Origin: Bacteroidetes bacterium ADurb.Bin008
GTDB taxonomy: Bacteria > Bacteroidota > Bacteroidia > Bacteroidales > Tenuifilaceae
Direction: 5' to 3'
Assembly (NCBI GenBank): GCA_002071445.1
Contig: MWFE01000017.1
Span: 1 to 64,000, forward strand
DNA: 64,000 bases
Part shown: piece by piece, positions 56,401-64,000 of the stretch
Position numbering within the stretch: position 1 is the first letter of the stretch
How the letters are laid out: each line of letters begins with the position of its first letter
Notes under the pieces: generated by a model
Told to the model about the DNA's origin: nothing
Databases searched by the model: none
What the model saw: only the letters and a program-made list of their open reading frames with translations
Translations under genes and position numbers: made by a program

Positions 56401-57606
56401 ATGGCACAAGGACAGAAATCAAAGGGAGTGATTGCCATCCTAACCGGCGGAGGCGATGTTCCCGGGTTGAACCCTGCCATCAGAGCCGTAACCATCAGGG
56501 CACTTCGCGAGGGCTACCAGGTTGTTGGAATACGGAGGGGATGGGCAGGAATGATTGAAATTGTTAGGGATAAAGAGGCTGACAATAGCAATTGTTATGA
56601 ATGGCTTACGGAAGAACGGGTTAGTAAATCTTTCAGGACCGGAGGAACATTTTTACATACATCACGCACTAACCCCTCGAAGGTTGCCAAGGATAAGGTG
56701 CCTCAGCAGTATAGAAGCAAGTATCAGAAGGAGGTGAACGACCTGACTCCCGAGGTGATTAAAAATCTCGATTTTTTGGGGGTCGATTACCTTATTCCCA
56801 TTGGTGGAGACGATACGTTGAGCTACGGTGTGCGTTTGTACCAGGAGGGGGAGAAAGTTATTGCCATACCGAAAACCATGGACAATGATGTGCCCGGAAC
56901 AGACTACTGCATAGGCTTTAGTACCTGTATCACCCGTACAATTGCCATGACGGATATACTGCGCACTTCTGCAGGTTCGCACGAGCGTATCCTTGTGATG
57001 GAAGTTTTTGGACGTTATGCAGGTTTCACCGCCATGCTTCCTACCATGGCCGGAGTGGCTAATCGCTGTGTTATTCCTGAGCATCAGTTTGATGTAGAAC
57101 TGCTTACTCAACTACTCGTTGAGGACAGAAGGCTGAATTCTAGCCACTATTCGTCTGTTATGATTAGCGAAGGCGCTACATTCAAAGGAATGGACAAGAT
57201 GGTATTCTCGGGCTCAGAGGTGGATGCGTATGGGCATGCCAAACTTGGTGGCATTGGCGATCTGGTGGCCCAAAAGATTAAAGAACTTTCTCCCAAGTTT
57301 AATAATGGGAAACCGGTCAATATCATCAATCAGAAGCTGGGTTACTTGGTAAGGGGCGGCGAGCCTGACGCCATTGACTCCATAGTGCCAATGGCATTCG
57401 GAAACCTGGCTCTTGACCTTATTCTGAAGGGAGTACATGGGCGTTTGGTAGTGCTGAAGAATGGTAGGTACGATAACATGCCTCTGGATGTGGTGACCAG
57501 CCAAAAGAAACTGGTCAATGTACAAAAGTTTTACAACACTGAGAGGCTCAGGCCGTTCTATAAAAGTTTCGAAATGCTCCCACTGTTTATAATGACAAGC
57601 GATTAG
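56401..57606 (+). CDS. 6-phosphofructokinase, pyrophosphate-type active site
   Basis: A 401-aa phosphofructokinase-family protein. It opens IAILTGGGDVPGLNPAIRAVTIRA. The two residues that decide the phosphoryl donor read D138 (GGDDTLSYG) and K158 (PKTMDNDVPGTD); ATP enzymes have glycine at both places (G104 and G124 in E. coli PfkA). The spacing of 20 residues is the same. I therefore predict use of diphosphate, making the step reversible and saving ATP in glycolysis. The catalytic TMDND aspartates and the MEVFGRYAGFTA motif are intact. Monocistronic. Confidence 0.88.
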   Translation: MAQGQKSKGVIAILTGGGDVPGLNPAIRAVTIRALREGYQVVGIRRGWAGMIEIVRDKEADNSNCYEWLTEERVSKSFRTGGTFLHTSRTNPSKVAKDKVPQQYRSKYQKEVNDLTPEVIKNLDFLGVDYLIPIGGDDTLSYGVRLYQEGEKVIAIPKTMDNDVPGTDYCIGFSTCITRTIAMTDILRTSAGSHERILVMEVFGRYAGFTAMLPTMAGVANRCVIPEHQFDVELLTQLLVEDRRLNSSHYSSVMISEGATFKGMDKMVFSGSEVDAYGHAKLGGIGDLVAQKIKELSPKFNNGKPVNIINQKLGYLVRGGEPDAIDSIVPMAFGNLALDLILKGVHGRLVVLKNGRYDNMPLDVVTSQKKLVNVQKFYNTERLRPFYKSFEMLPLFIMTSD

Positions 57607-57743
57607 CGTGAGAGCAAGGCTGTACGGCATATGTAAGCAGTAACATTTTATTGTTATTTGTTTGTAACAAATGAACTTGCTTTCGACAGGGAATTTTTGT
57701 TGCGTACAGAAAATTTGACTTTGAATTTAAAGATATGTAGGTT

Positions 57744-57768
57744 AGGGGTGTTTTGGCACCCCTTTTTC
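57744..57768 (+). terminator. Rho-independent terminator after pfk
   Basis: AGGGGTG, 6-nt loop, CACCCCT and a T-run, between convergent pfk and the methyltransferase gene. Confidence 0.8.
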
Positions 57769-57775
57769 TATCCAT

Positions 57776-58480
57776 TCATTTGTCGAGTTCGCCTTCAACC
57801 CTTTCAATGATTTTGGTAGTGATGGAATGCAGCAGATTTATGTCCTGCTCGTTAGCGTTAGCAAGGCGCTCCAGAACTCTGCCATGGATGAGCGTCTCGG
57901 GAGGCAACCCAATACCATTCAATACCTTGATCACTTTTTCCTTCAAAGGCTTATAGGCGGTATGCTGGGGATTTTTGGCATTTTGTCCTCCAAAATTTCC
58001 TAAACCTATTCCTGAAAGTGAGTATGTGTAGATCATCACTGCCTGCGCAAGATTTAACGAAGGGTATGAACCTGCAAGCTGCACAGACGATACCACATCG
58101 CAAAGTGCAATATCCTCATTTGATAAACCCGATTCCTCGCCTCCAAATACAATGGCCAATTCCTGTACTGTATCCCCTTTGTCTTCGATGAAGGATTTTA
58201 GTCTGTTTACGCTGATCTCATTCTTTCTAACCCAACGTTGTTTCGAACTGGTAGCAATGGAAAAATCGATGTCAGCAAGGGCATCGCTCAGCGAGTCGTA
58301 AACCTTTGCATTATACAATATATCGTGCGAGCCATGTGCCAGCATCATGGCTTTTTCGCAAAGGTAGTCGCAAGGGTTGACAAACCTCAAGTCGTTAAAT
58401 CCCATAGTTTTTAATGCCCTTGCAGCAGCCCCTGCATTCTCAGGTACAGTGTTGTTGACTAAAATATACGAGATTCTCAT
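57776..58480 (-). CDS. SPOUT RNA methyltransferase (TrmH/TrmJ-like)
   Basis: A 234-aa protein starting at ATG 58480; a GTG two codons upstream is less likely. The SPOUT order is intact: NTVPENAGAAARALKTMGF (motif 1), LAIVFGGEESGLSNEDI (motif 2) and YPSLNLAQAVMIYTYSL (motif 3), forming the trefoil knot that binds S-adenosylmethionine. The features and length favour the TrmJ subgroup, which 2'-O-methylates tRNA position 32, but rRNA targets cannot be excluded. Convergent with pfk. Confidence 0.87.
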   Translation of the reverse strand: MRISYILVNNTVPENAGAAARALKTMGFNDLRFVNPCDYLCEKAMMLAHGSHDILYNAKVYDSLSDALADIDFSIATSSKQRWVRKNEISVNRLKSFIEDKGDTVQELAIVFGGEESGLSNEDIALCDVVSSVQLAGSYPSLNLAQAVMIYTYSLSGIGLGNFGGQNAKNPQHTAYKPLKEKVIKVLNGIGLPPETLIHGRVLERLANANEQDINLLHSITTKIIERVEGELDK

Positions 58481-58690
58481 TTTCACTTTAATAGATTATT
58501 AAAAATAATAGCATCAAAGGCCAATTCTTACATCATAGTAGGCCATATATTGATGGACATAAGCCATTTACCTTATTGTTAAACTCTTTTTCAGTAATAT
58601 TGCATTGCAAAGTTTAAAAAAGATAATGAGGGTTGATGGAAAATGGAATGAATTATTTATCTTTAATCGTAATTATTTTGAAATCCCGTC

Positions 58691-59431
58691 ATGTTAACCT
58701 ATCGACTCAAAACCGGAAAAATCCATCGTTCAACCTCCCTAAAATGGGTATTTGCAACAACATTCTGTTTAATTCTTGCAGCAACTTTTTTCAGCTGCAC
58801 AAGAATTGATAAGAATAAGGAGCTAACTGAAGGCATTATTGAATACAAGGTATTCTATTTAAATACTGATTCAGTTAGGTTCGATCCCGACATTCGCCCC
58901 GATTGCATGGTGGTTAAATTTAAAGAGAATAATACAGTGAACAGGGTGGAGGCCCTGTCGGGTGCTTTTTCGTTTGCTTTTATTCAGGATCTTGATACCA
59001 AAACGTCAGTCACGTTGGTGAAAATTTTTAACAAAAAGCTGTTTTACAGGGAGCCATTGGTGGAGAATAGTTGCCATTTTGCATACAAATCTATGCCGAG
59101 CATTACAATCGAATACAGCGATGAAACAGAAGAATTTTTGGGTTTTCAATGTAAAAAGGCTCTTGCTACATTCAACGATAGTATTGCTTCTTCCTTTGAA
59201 ATATGGTACACAGATGAAATTAAAATAAATAATCCTAACCACAATACACCGTTCGAAGCCATAGATGGCATTATGCTTAAGTTCTCCGTGATTATGTTCA
59301 ATCACCGGATGAATATTGTTGCAACGGCTGTTAAACCTGCCACACTGCCCAAGGATGAGTTTGTGATTCCCTTCGATTATGAAGAGGTGGATTATGATAC
59401 GATGATGGAGTTGATATATCTATTTCAATAG
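58691..59431 (+). CDS. Lipoprotein of unknown function (GLPGLI-like strand pattern)
   Basis: A 246-aa protein. A long N-terminus precedes a hydrophobic segment ending AATFFSCTRID, so C36 is the likely lipid site. The body has the alternating strands IIEYKVFYLN, CMVVKFKENNTVNRVEA, ETEEFLGFQCKKALATFN and FEIWYTDEI, which recall exported GLPGLI-type proteins ('eflGfqCkkA... vWyt'), though I cannot confirm the family. It ends at its own terminator. The gene is divergent from the methyltransferase gene. Confidence 0.7.
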   Translation: MLTYRLKTGKIHRSTSLKWVFATTFCLILAATFFSCTRIDKNKELTEGIIEYKVFYLNTDSVRFDPDIRPDCMVVKFKENNTVNRVEALSGAFSFAFIQDLDTKTSVTLVKIFNKKLFYREPLVENSCHFAYKSMPSITIEYSDETEEFLGFQCKKALATFNDSIASSFEIWYTDEIKINNPNHNTPFEAIDGIMLKFSVIMFNHRMNIVATAVKPATLPKDEFVIPFDYEEVDYDTMMELIYLFQ

Positions 59432-59457
59432 CATTACATAGGCATTTTCGGAATTAT

Positions 59458-59490
59458 TCCCTTACTTTGTAAGGGATTTTTTGTTTTTTT
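59458..59490 (+). terminator. Rho-independent terminator between lipoprotein gene and ftsK
   Basis: TCCCTTAC, 3-nt loop, GTAAGGGA (8-bp stem), followed by a long T-rich run. Confidence 0.8.
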
Positions 59491-59526
59491 TTACTTTTCA
59501 AGATTCAATAATAACAACTGGCACTT

Positions 59527-61986
59527 ATGGCTAAAGTTGGAAATGATTCCAAGACGAAAAAAAATGAGGGAAAGCCGAAAAGGAGTTTTTTTAAGGACGA
59601 TCGCATTCGGTTTACCTTTGGGCTGTTAGTCCTGTTTTTCTCGCTATACCTTACCATTGCCTTTGTATCGTACCTGTTTTCATGGCAATCGGACCAGAGT
59701 TTCCAATGGCAATCCATCTTTTCCGATTCATCAGTGAGGGTTCACAATTGGGCAGGAAAGGTTGGAGCCTCCTTTGCTTCGCAATTTTTAAATCGGTGGT
59801 TTGGCATTGCCTCGTTTGCAATCCCCTTTTTAATAGGAATTATTGGCCTAAGGCTTTTAAAAATCAGACTCTTGCCCTTACGGAGTACGATTCTGAAAAG
59901 CTTATTAGGAATGGTGCTTGTTTCATTACTCTTCGGATTCCTTTTTGGAAATGCCGGAAACATTCTCGGAAGCGGATTAGGCGGTGCACATGGTCTTTTT
60001 ATCAGCGAATGGCTCATTGCATTCGTAGGAAAGTCAGGTACATTATTCCTGTTGATAGTTGTCTGTACTGCATATCTGTTATATTTGAATGTGAGCATAT
60101 TGCCACTGTATAAGCGTATTGCATTGGCCGTAATCAGTCTTTTCAAAATATCGCCAAACAATAAGGATGATGGTACGGACAAAACATTTAGCGAGTTGGA
60201 TGGCAAGGATGATCAGAGTCATTCTGCTGATTCCACTCAGGATGAAAATGAACGGACTGACATGGAGCCATTCAGTGTATTAAAAAGCGATAATGTTGAT
60301 GATTATGAAGAGGATGACTCTGCTGGTGGCATTAAGGACGATGAGTTGGATGATGATGTTGAAGATTCTGACGAAACAAACAGGATTGCTACCACCGATG
60401 ATGTTGAAATGGAGGTAAACATTAATCTTGAAGAGAATGGAGATCAGCAGGTGATTGTTACTCCTGAATTCTACGATCCTACCAAAGAACTTTCTGCATA
60501 TCAGCTTCCGCCCATTGAACTTTTAGAGGACTACCGACATCGTCAGGCCCCCGTGACCGAGGAGGAGTTGCGTAGCAACAAGAACAAGATTATCGAAACG
60601 CTGGGTAATTATAACATACAAATTGCCAAAATATTGGCAACAGTTGGCCCCACCGTTACCCTTTATGAAATAGTCCCTGCTCCGGGGATTAGAATCAGCA
60701 AAATTAAAAACCTTGAGGATGACATTGCCTTGAGCCTGGCTGCATTGGGCATTAGAATTATTGCTCCCATTCCGGGTAGGGGAACCATTGGTATTGAGGT
60801 ACCAAACCTGAAACCTGAGGTGGTTTCAATGGCTTCCATTATCCGTTCCTCGAAGTTTCAGGATAATAAGTTCGATTTGGCCATTGCATTGGGTAAAACC
60901 ATATCCAATGAAACATTTGTGGTCGATTTGGCCAAAATGCCCCACCTGCTGGTGGCCGGTGCAACCGGACAGGGGAAATCGGTTGGATTGAATGCCATTA
61001 TCACCTCGCTGCTTTACAAAAAGCACCCTGCACAGCTTAAATTTGTTTTGGTTGACCCCAAAAAGGTTGAGTTAACTCTGTACAATAAGCTGGAGAGGCA
61101 TTTTTTAGCCAAACTCCCCGACTCGGAGGAAGCCATTATTACCGATACCCAAAAGGTGATTTATACGCTCAATTCACTCGGTATTGAAATGGATGCCCGT
61201 TATGACCTCCTAAAGGCTGCCCACGTGAGGAATATTAAAGAGTATAACGAAAAGTTTACTGCCCGACGTCTTAACCCCGAGAAGGGGCATCACTATTTAC
61301 CCTATATCGTTGTGGTTATTGATGAGTTTGCTGATCTGATTATGACTGCAGGGCGGGAAATTGAAACTCCCATGGCCCGTATAGCACAATTGGCACGGGC
61401 GGTAGGTATTCACCTTATAATTGCCACCCAGCGACCTACCACCAATATTATAACCGGTGTTATCAAAGCCAACTTCCCGGCACGTATTGCCTTTAGGGTA
61501 TCATCAATGATTGACTCCAGAACCATTCTGGACACATCGGGGGCCAATCAATTGGTTGGCAGGGGTGACATGCTTATCTCGACGGGTAACGATCTGGTTC
61601 GTGTACAGTGCGCATTTATTGATACACCGGAGGTTGAAAGGATAACCGATTTCATTGGTAATCAAAGGGGGTATGCAACGGCATACAATTTGCCGGAATA
61701 TACCGGCGATACTGGTGAAGAAACCCTCGAAGTTGACCTTGGGAAACGGGATGACCTTTTCGAAGAGGCTGCACGACTGGTGGTTCAATATCAGCAAGGA
61801 TCAACTTCGCTGATTCAGCGAAAATTAGCCATCGGTTACAATAGGGCTGGCAGGATTGTTGATCAATTGGAAGCGGCCGAAATTGTTGGTCCTTTTGAGG
61901 GCAGCAAAGCTCGCCAGGTTCTCATTAAAGATGAAACGTCGTTGCAAAATATTCTTGCAAAATTGAACGGAGAACAGAGTGATTAA
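59527..61986 (+). CDS. ftsK: DNA translocase FtsK
   Basis: An 819-aa protein. Four N-terminal TM segments (~35-200) anchor it at the division septum; an acidic linker (~215-310, many D/E) replaces the long proline/glutamine linker of E. coli. The motor has Walker A GATGQGKS (K484) and Walker B VVVIDEFADL, and the C-terminal gamma winged-helix (STSLIQRKLAIGYNRAGRIVDQLE) would read orienting sequences. FtsK pumps chromosome ends through the septum and activates XerCD at dif. It lies 20 bp before the LolA-like gene, so they are co-transcribed. Confidence 0.97.
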   Translation: MAKVGNDSKTKKNEGKPKRSFFKDDRIRFTFGLLVLFFSLYLTIAFVSYLFSWQSDQSFQWQSIFSDSSVRVHNWAGKVGASFASQFLNRWFGIASFAIPFLIGIIGLRLLKIRLLPLRSTILKSLLGMVLVSLLFGFLFGNAGNILGSGLGGAHGLFISEWLIAFVGKSGTLFLLIVVCTAYLLYLNVSILPLYKRIALAVISLFKISPNNKDDGTDKTFSELDGKDDQSHSADSTQDENERTDMEPFSVLKSDNVDDYEEDDSAGGIKDDELDDDVEDSDETNRIATTDDVEMEVNINLEENGDQQVIVTPEFYDPTKELSAYQLPPIELLEDYRHRQAPVTEEELRSNKNKIIETLGNYNIQIAKILATVGPTVTLYEIVPAPGIRISKIKNLEDDIALSLAALGIRIIAPIPGRGTIGIEVPNLKPEVVSMASIIRSSKFQDNKFDLAIALGKTISNETFVVDLAKMPHLLVAGATGQGKSVGLNAIITSLLYKKHPAQLKFVLVDPKKVELTLYNKLERHFLAKLPDSEEAIITDTQKVIYTLNSLGIEMDARYDLLKAAHVRNIKEYNEKFTARRLNPEKGHHYLPYIVVVIDEFADLIMTAGREIETPMARIAQLARAVGIHLIIATQRPTTNIITGVIKANFPARIAFRVSSMIDSRTILDTSGANQLVGRGDMLISTGNDLVRVQCAFIDTPEVERITDFIGNQRGYATAYNLPEYTGDTGEETLEVDLGKRDDLFEEAARLVVQYQQGSTSLIQRKLAIGYNRAGRIVDQLEAAEIVGPFEGSKARQVLIKDETSLQNILAKLNGEQSD

Positions 61987-62006
61987 TGGATTAAAAAAGA
62001 TTAGGT

Positions 62007-62654
62007 ATGAAAAAATTGTTTTTGGCGGCTTTAACCTGTAGTTTAACGATTTTCTCCTTTGGACAATCAGCCCCGTTGGGGAAGGATTTAGTAAGGCTTT
62101 TCTCCGAAAAGATTCAATCGTACCAAACGATTAAAACAGTTTTTGCTTTTACCCTCGAAAATTTACAGGAGGGGCTTACCGACACCTACGATGGTACACT
62201 GTCCTACAAGGGTAAACAGTATAACCTTTCACTCATGGGCATGGAGGTTTACTACGATGGCGAAACAAAGTGGCAGTATATACCTGAGGCCAATGAGGTT
62301 ACCATATCAAAACCCTCTTCACTTGATGGCGGCCTGTTTGATGATCCTACCAGAATATTCAGCAACTACGAGAAGGATTTCAAATCGAGATTTATTGGCG
62401 AACAGGTTGAAAAGGGTGTGGGTATCTACGAAGTTGATCTTTATCCTGAAGACCTTTCGGAACCCTATTCGCTTATCAAGATTAGATTTAACAAGGAGAC
62501 ACTCGAACCCATATCAGTGAAATATCAGGGTAAGGACGGTATCAACTATATTATCAACGTGAAAAGTTTTAAGCCCAATGTCCATTTGAAAGCGGATCTT
62601 TTCTCATTTGATGTGACAAAGTATAAGGGAATTGAAATTGTCGATTTAAGGTAA
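62007..62654 (+). CDS. LolA-like outer-membrane lipoprotein carrier
   Basis: A 215-aa protein with a signal peptide (~1-19, FSFGQ). The rest follows the LolA fold of an open beta-barrel: YQTIKTVFAFTLEN, TDTYDGTLSYKGKQYNLSLMGMEVYYDGETKWQYIPEANEVTIS. LolA carries lipoproteins from the LolCDE complex across the periplasm; many Bacteroidota genomes hold several such proteins. The close linkage after ftsK is typical of the phylum. No LolB is visible. Confidence 0.88.
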   Translation: MKKLFLAALTCSLTIFSFGQSAPLGKDLVRLFSEKIQSYQTIKTVFAFTLENLQEGLTDTYDGTLSYKGKQYNLSLMGMEVYYDGETKWQYIPEANEVTISKPSSLDGGLFDDPTRIFSNYEKDFKSRFIGEQVEKGVGIYEVDLYPEDLSEPYSLIKIRFNKETLEPISVKYQGKDGINYIINVKSFKPNVHLKADLFSFDVTKYKGIEIVDLR

Positions 62655-62657
62655 CGC

Positions 62658-62704
62658 CATCCATCGCATATTGCACATTGTACATTGCAAATTACATTGG
62701 CATA
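62658..62704. repeat. Short degenerate ACATTGCA-type repeats
   Basis: The intergenic segment holds overlapping variants of ATTGCACATTG / TACATTGCAAATTACATTG. Similar simple runs are scattered in Bacteroidota intergenic DNA. No function assigned. Confidence 0.3.
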
Positions 62705-64000
62705 GCCTTGGGATACTCAATGCGGGCGTGATATATGTTCAGTAGTTTCTTCTTAAAGGCAGATTTGACAACCGTAATATCCTTAAATGTAATGTCAGCA
62801 TCGCTGTATTGTTCTTCAATTTGCTGATAGTTAATGATATTCTCAACCAGGTCGTTTATGGCTTCGTAAGTAATGGTTTTCAATGCCCGCGAAGCTGCCT
62901 CCACTGCATCGGCCATCATTAGCACAGCAGTCTCGCGTGAGAAAGGTTTTGGCCCCTTGTAGCTGAAAAGGGAAACGTTGTCTTTTAATTCAGGATACTT
63001 TTCGCGGTATAAACGCAAAAAGTATTGTACTTTGTTCGTGCCGTGGTGTGTCCTGATAAAGTCGATAATCTGTTCTGGAATGTTGTGTTTTTTAGCAATC
63101 TGTATGCCCTCGGCCACATGCTTTATGATAATTTCGGCACTCTCTTCGTAATCTATGCCTTGATGTGGATTGAATCCTGAGGCCTGGTTTTCAATAAAAT
63201 AGTATGGATTGTTCATTTTGCCAATATCATGGTATAGAGCTCCGGCGCGAGCCAGAAGGGGATTGCCACCAATTTTAAAAATGGCCTCCTCGGCAAGATT
63301 GGCAACCTGAAGTGAGTGTTGGAAAGTCCCAGGCGCCTTTTCGGCCAACTGCCGAAGTAAATCCTGGTTTGTATCGGAGAGCTCCATCAGTGTTGTATCC
63401 GACAGGAAACCGAATATCTTTTCGAATAGGTAGATCAGCTGATAAGAGGTTAAAAGCAGAAGGGCATTGATGGCAAACCATAGAAAACTGTAGGGATCGA
63501 TGGTTAAAATACTTCCTTCTTGAATAATGGCAATTCCAACATAGACAGCTATATACGAAATATAAACCAATGATATGGATAGGAACAACTTTCCTCGTCG
63601 ATATAGATTTGTTAAGCTGATTATGGCAATGATGCCCGCAATAAAGTGAATGAATACGAATTCGAAGCTGTTGGGAACGAAGAAACCTACCAAAAATACC
63701 GTAACTAGGTGGATAAACAGGGCAAGCCTCGAATCGTAAAAAGTCCTTATGAAAATGGGGACTATGGCAAGGGGTATTATGTAAATATTAATTATGTTTC
63801 TTTTTATCAGAATTGACGATAGAATCGCCATGATGGTTATCAAAAGTAGAATGAAGATTATCTTGCGATTGTCGCTAAGAATTTCCCTTCGAAAATTGTA
63901 TAGAAAAAGGAAAAGCATTAGAAAAAGCATGGAAATCAGCAGGGCTTGTCCCAGAATAAGCACCCTGAAACTGCCCCTAAACCCAATCTTGCTCTCATGC
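62692..64000 (-). CDS. 7TM-HD family phosphohydrolase (HDIG), 5' end beyond the window
   Basis: At least 435 codons; the frame stays open through the right edge, so the first GTG inside it (63963) is not the true start and the usual extracytoplasmic 7TMR-HDED domain must lie outside. Visible are about seven TM segments and then a cytoplasmic HD domain with ALYHDIGKMNNPYYF (HDIG), FIRTHHGTNK and MMADAVEAASRAL. Relatives such as PgpH hydrolyse cyclic-di-AMP. Convergent with the LolA-like gene. Confidence 0.9.
   Translation of the reverse strand, partial: HESKIGFRGSFRVLILGQALLISMLFLMLFLFLYNFRREILSDNRKIIFILLLITIMAILSSILIKRNIINIYIIPLAIVPIFIRTFYDSRLALFIHLVTVFLVGFFVPNSFEFVFIHFIAGIIAIISLTNLYRRGKLFLSISLVYISYIAVYVGIAIIQEGSILTIDPYSFLWFAINALLLLTSYQLIYLFEKIFGFLSDTTLMELSDTNQDLLRQLAEKAPGTFQHSLQVANLAEEAIFKIGGNPLLARAGALYHDIGKMNNPYYFIENQASGFNPHQGIDYEESAEIIIKHVAEGIQIAKKHNIPEQIIDFIRTHHGTNKVQYFLRLYREKYPELKDNVSLFSYKGPKPFSRETAVLMMADAVEAASRALKTITYEAINDLVENIINYQQIEEQYSDADITFKDITVVKSAFKKKLLNIYHARIEYPKAMPM

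Noticed and set aside
1-64000. CRISPR arrays, insertion sequences, prophage or integrative elements
   Set aside because: No regularly spaced repeats, transposase, integrase or att-like duplications were seen; the tRNA genes show no nearby 3'-end duplication.

Overview
This 64 kb window looks like chromosomal core sequence from a member of the Bacteroidota, probably a Bacteroidales/Marinilabiliales-type bacterium. The evidence is a SusC/SusD pair, a second TonB-dependent receptor, many short exported lipoproteins, an exported tricorn-type protease, a pyrophosphate-type phosphofructokinase, few strong Shine-Dalgarno sequences, and repeated copies of the Bacteroidota promoter -7 element TAnnTTTG upstream of genes. 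I see no phage, insertion sequence or CRISPR array. Both edges are arbitrary, and the last gene (a 7TM-HD phosphohydrolase) runs off the right end.

Layout. 0-8.6 kb: a stand-alone response regulator, a winged-helix regulator with its membrane partner, a nitroreductase, an exported zinc phospholipase C/P1-nuclease-like protein, a membrane-anchored protein of unknown function, an AddB-like PD-(D/E)XK nuclease and a YhcC-type radical SAM protein. 8.7-15.3 kb: a NagZ-type GH3/beta-lactamase fusion and a tricorn protease. 15.3-15.65 kb: tRNA-Ser(GCT) and tRNA-Pro(TGG), with promoter and terminator. 15.7-24.3 kb: a TonB receptor with a small lipoprotein, bcp-recA, an M28 peptidase, and a large Cache/HAMP/GAF/PAS sensor that has no output domain. 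24.3-28.3 kb: odhA-odhB (2-oxoglutarate dehydrogenase E1 and E2). 28.5-35.3 kb: an AlkD-like repair protein, a DUF1573 protein, dapB-lepB, and the classical thrS-infC-rpmI-rplT translation operon, whose infC appears to start at AUA. 35.5-46.4 kb: carbamate kinase, a DUF819 membrane protein, a MASE1-type histidine kinase with mntP, a divergent response regulator, uvrB and a YfcC-family transporter. 46.6-50.5 kb: hutI, a DUF4197 lipoprotein and the fused ftcD (the lower histidine-degradation pathway). 50.5-56 kb: a SusC/SusD/lipoprotein operon behind two tandem palindromes. 56.4-64 kb: PPi-type pfk, a SPOUT RNA methyltransferase, a lipoprotein, ftsK-lolA and the 7TM-HD gene.

Taken together, the window shows a respiring or facultative heterotroph with an oxidative 2-oxoglutarate dehydrogenase, histidine catabolism to glutamate, uptake of polymers or peptides through TonB systems, and extensive extracytoplasmic peptidase and peptidoglycan-recycling capacity. 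I found no clearly new multi-gene system. The best leads are the infC AUA start, the unidentified 217-aa membrane-anchored protein with an HYT motif, the paired palindromes before susC, the cysteine-rich tail of OdhA, and the sensor protein without an output domain. All functional calls come from reading motifs by eye; no database search was run.
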